Of a stretch of DNA of 64,000 bases, positions 61,688 through 64,000 are shown in pieces (position 1 is the first letter of the stretch; each line of letters opens with the position of its first letter). The stretch is from Streptomyces sp. DG1A-41. Lineage in GTDB: Bacteria > Actinomycetota > Actinomycetes > Streptomycetales > Streptomycetaceae. Both the position numbers and the translations under genes were made by a program. The notes beneath the pieces were generated by a model. It saw only the letters and a list, made by a program, of their open reading frames with translations, ran no database searches and had not been told where the DNA came from. The DNA lies in the NCBI RefSeq assembly GCF_037055355.1, contig NZ_CP146350.1:6099001-6163000 (forward strand). Direction: 5' to 3'.

Positions 61688-62857
61688 ATGGGTGAGTCCC
61701 TTACGGAGTTCAGGACGGAGACGACGCTGCCCGCCCCCGGCGGGCAGCGCGGTACCGAGCCCGGGCACGCGGCCGGGGCACCGGAAAGGCGGAGGCCCAT
61801 CGGGACACAGCGGGACGGCCGGCCGGGACCGGCCGAGGGGCACGAGGCGGTCATGTTCCTGGAGCGGGCCCGGGCGGAGGTCGACCCGGTCCTGCGGGAC
61901 GTGCTCGGCTCGCTCCCCGGGCCGATGCGCCGGATCGCGCTCTACCACTTCGGCTGGGAGCAGGCGGACGGCACACCGGCCGAGGGCGGCTCGGGCAAGG
62001 CGATCCGGCCCGCGCTCGTCCTCGCCGCGGCGGCCGCGCTCGGCGGACCCGAGGCACGGGCGGCGGCGGTCCGGGCGGCTGCGGCGGTGGAGCTGGTCCA
62101 CAACTTCACGTTGCTGCACGACGACGTGATGGACCGGGACACCACCCGCCGGCACCGGCCCACCGTATGGACCGTGTTCGGCGACCCCGACGCGATTCTC
62201 GCCGGGGACGCCCTCCAGGCGCTGGCCATGCGGCTGCTCGCCGAGGACCCGCATCCGGCGGCCCCGGCCGCCACCGCCCGGCTCGCGGACTGCGTGGTCG
62301 AACTGTGCGCGGGACAGCACGCGGACACGGCCATGGAGCAGCGCGGTCCCGGCGAGGTCACGCTCGACGAGGTGCTCGCCATGGCGGAGGCCAAGACGGG
62401 CGCACTGCTGGGCAGCGCCTGTGCGATCGGCGGGCTGTACGCGGGTGCCGGGAACGCGGAAGTGGCGGCGCTGGACGCGTTCGGCCGGGAGGCCGGGCTC
62501 GCCTTCCAGCTCATCGACGACGTCATCGGCATATGGGGCGACCCACGCCGCACCGGCAAGCCCGTCGGCGCGGACCTGGCCGCCCGCAAGAAGTCCCTGC
62601 CGGTCGTGGCGGCCTTCGCCTCCGGCACGCCGGCGGCCGCGGAACTCGCCGAACTGTACGCACGACCCAGCGAGAAGGAGGACCTCGACCACATCGCTCT
62701 GACCGTGGAGCGGGCGGGCGGCCGTGACTGGGCGCAGAACCAGGCGGCCGACCGGATGGCAGGGGCTTTGCAGCAACTGTCACGCGCAGTGCCGGACCCG
62801 GAGGCGGCGGGCGGTCTGCTGGCCCTCGCCGAGTTCGTGACACGGCGCAGCAGCTGA
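61688..62857 (+). CDS. Polyprenyl diphosphate synthase, probable encapsulin cargo
   Basis: This 389-residue trans-isoprenyl diphosphate synthase makes prenyl diphosphates from C5 units. The first aspartate motif is LLHDDVMDRD (about residue 144) and the second LIDDVIGIWGD (about 276). The catalytic core begins near residue 55. The preceding 50 residues are Gly/Pro/Glu/Arg-rich low complexity, unlike ordinary housekeeping synthases. Such disordered N-terminal tails are used to load cargo enzymes into family 2 encapsulins. Placement 111 bases downstream of the shell gene on the same strand supports this. Product chain length cannot be read from the sequence by eye. Confidence 0.88.
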   Translation: MGESLTEFRTETTLPAPGGQRGTEPGHAAGAPERRRPIGTQRDGRPGPAEGHEAVMFLERARAEVDPVLRDVLGSLPGPMRRIALYHFGWEQADGTPAEGGSGKAIRPALVLAAAAALGGPEARAAAVRAAAAVELVHNFTLLHDDVMDRDTTRRHRPTVWTVFGDPDAILAGDALQALAMRLLAEDPHPAAPAATARLADCVVELCAGQHADTAMEQRGPGEVTLDEVLAMAEAKTGALLGSACAIGGLYAGAGNAEVAALDAFGREAGLAFQLIDDVIGIWGDPRRTGKPVGADLAARKKSLPVVAAFASGTPAAAELAELYARPSEKEDLDHIALTVERAGGRDWAQNQAADRMAGALQQLSRAVPDPEAAGGLLALAEFVTRRSS

Positions 62858-63186
62858 CGACCGGCGGAGCGGAAATCGGCGGTCGGCGACGGCCGACGGT
62901 GCGGCGACCGGCCGTCGGCAGCACCTGACGGACCTTCGGATGACCGAAGGGCAGGACCCCGGATGCCGGGGCCGTGCGGCTCCTGACTCCGTACGGCCCC
63001 GGGCCTCCGGTTCAGGCGGGTCCCGCACTGCCCCACTGTGTGCGGGATCCGCTCTCTACGGCCGGTGATGACAGGCGCTTTGGGCAACTGTTCGATGAAA
63101 TCCCGCCAAGCTCACGCCCCGCTCGCCGGGACGGCCCCCAACCGCCCTACGATCAACGCCCGTCGGGACGAGCGAAGGGGCGGGAC
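62858..63186. other. Intergenic region after the polyprenyl synthase gene, with two hairpins
   Basis: No gene is supported. The hairpins at 62887-62917 (GCGACGGCCG/CGGCCGTC type, 9 bp) and 62933-62950 (CCTTCGG-ATGA-CCGAAGG, 7 bp) suggest tandem termination of the encapsulin operon. The remainder up to the acetyltransferase shows no clear element. Confidence 0.5.
62887..62917 (+). terminator. Terminator hairpin of the encapsulin-synthase unit
   Basis: CGACGGCCG pairs with CGGCCGTCG over 9 bp, 30 bases beyond the synthase stop. A second hairpin at 62933-62950 follows closely. Confidence 0.6.
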
Positions 63187-63804
63187 ATGGGTGTGGCGAT
63201 CCGGACGGCGGGCGAGGAGGACCGGGAGCTGGTCGTCCGGCTGCTGGACGAGGCGTTCCAGGACGACCCCGTGAGCGGCTGGGTCTTCCCCGGGGCGGAG
63301 GATCGTCGTGCCAAGCATCCCGGGCTCATGGCCGCCTTCACCGACATCGTGCTCGCGGCCGGGCGCATCGACCTCACCGAGGACGGTTCGGCCTGTGCGC
63401 TGTGGCTGTCCATGCCGGCCGACGACCATGACGGCGACGCGGCGGACGACGGTCCGGCCCAGCTGCGTCAGGCCGTCGACCCGGACAACGAACGCGTCGA
63501 GGCGATCGGCCGGCTGACCGCCGCCATCCACCCCTCCGGGCGGGCCCACGAGTACCTGTGGATGCTCGGGGTGGCCCCCGGCCGCCAGGGCGAGGGCCTC
63601 GGCACGGCGCTCATCGAGTCGGTCCTCGACCGTTGCGACCGCGACGGGCTGCCCGCCTACCTGGAGGCGAGCAACGCCCGCAGCCGCAAGCTCTACGAGC
63701 GCCTCGGCTTCGAGCTCGCCGGCCCGGCGCTCGACCTCCCGGAGGGCGGCCCGACCATGTGGCCGATGTGGCGCGAGCCCCGCACCGCCGAGACCGCGTC
63801 CTGA
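63187..63804 (+). CDS. GNAT-family N-acetyltransferase
   Basis: This 205-residue acetyltransferase has WMLGVAPGRQGEGLGTALIESVLDRCDRD (acetyl-CoA loop R/Q-x-x-G-x-G) and the closing NARSRKLYERLGFE. An Asp-rich loop (PADDHDGDAADDGP) interrupts the middle. ATG 63187 follows a purine-rich GGGGCGGGAC. The final codons lie inside a local duplication that extends downstream (63791-63961). Acceptor unknown. Confidence 0.87.
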   Translation: MGVAIRTAGEEDRELVVRLLDEAFQDDPVSGWVFPGAEDRRAKHPGLMAAFTDIVLAAGRIDLTEDGSACALWLSMPADDHDGDAADDGPAQLRQAVDPDNERVEAIGRLTAAIHPSGRAHEYLWMLGVAPGRQGEGLGTALIESVLDRCDRDGLPAYLEASNARSRKLYERLGFELAGPALDLPEGGPTMWPMWREPRTAETAS

Positions 63805-63961
63805 TCTTTTCGTCCGCGTCCGGCGCCACTGTGCCCTGGCTCTGTCTGGCCCTCCGGTCGGCCTTGGCGGAGCCTCGCACTGATGAGGCCGCGTCCTGGC
63901 CTTCTCTGCCCGCGTCCGGCCCGACTGGGCGCTGGCTCCGTCCGGCCCTCCGTCCGGCCTA
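63791..63961 (+). repeat. Imperfect direct duplication at the end of the acetyltransferase gene
   Basis: A unit of about 73 bases beginning GACCGCGTCCTGATC (63791) recurs 96 bases later (63887, GGCCGCGTCCTGGCC). Both continue through CCGCGTCCGGC and TCCGGCCCTCC-type words. The first copy includes the last codons and stop of the gene. Confidence 0.7.
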
Positions 63962-64000
63962 GGCCTCTCCCGCCGGCCTGGCCCACCCGCCGGCACGGGT

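Overview
The window is a chromosomal core segment from a high-GC actinomycete, almost certainly a Streptomyces. The signs are third-position GC bias throughout, GTG starts, sigR-rsrA, dasR-dasABC, a WhiB-like protein, an AraC-type gene beside nrdAB, and the epi-isozizaene synthase/CYP170 pair. From memory, the gene order follows the S. coelicolor chromosome between the sigR and eshA-like loci, with one clear accessory insertion. No rRNA, CRISPR array or intact insertion sequence was seen.

Layout: 0.1-9.4 kb carries an atypical NAD-epimerase, moaE, a PDZ/Lon-type protease, a UPF0182 membrane protein and a Sel1-repeat protein flanked by two identical initiator tRNA genes. 9.6-16.2 kb carries a Fur regulator, a CBS protein, hisN, a TetR/SMR-exporter pair, rsgA-aroA and an M50 peptidase. 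16.7-22.2 kb is a decayed biosynthetic island: an adenylation-domain stub fused to a thioesterase tail, a broken methyltransferase and a broken flavin reductase, beside an intact dehydrogenase/NTF2 fusion, a LysR regulator and a phosphopantetheinyl transferase. 22.4-29.8 kb holds a SRAP protein, a hydrolase, sigR-rsrA with a textbook SigR promoter, two HD-domain membrane proteins, a TPR protein and def. 30-32.5 kb is the albaflavenone pair. 32.5-37.5 kb is nrdS, nrdB and nrdA behind NrdR boxes and a cobalamin riboswitch. 38-40 kb is a sodium/solute symporter with its DUF3311 partner.

40-49 kb is the N-acetylglucosamine/chitobiose module (dasR, dasABCD, nagB, a SIS isomerase) tied together by palindromic DasR sites. 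A further such site sits in an apparent promoter upstream of the histidine kinase at 50.9 kb. 49-59.9 kb contains an SDR/TetR pair with twin operators, a PdtaS-like kinase, wblE, a lipid kinase, sigH with its anti-sigma gene, a Na+/H+ antiporter and smaller genes. 60-63 kb pairs a cyclic-nucleotide-domain (family 2B) encapsulin shell gene with a polyprenyl diphosphate synthase whose long low-complexity N-terminus looks like a cargo-loading tail.

At least five otherwise conserved genes carry single-base frameshifts (UPF0182 tail, second HD protein, CYP170, a small membrane protein, a PLP deaminase). This pattern suggests consensus errors in GC-rich runs as much as real decay. The truncation and deletion in the 16.7-22.2 kb island cannot be explained that way.
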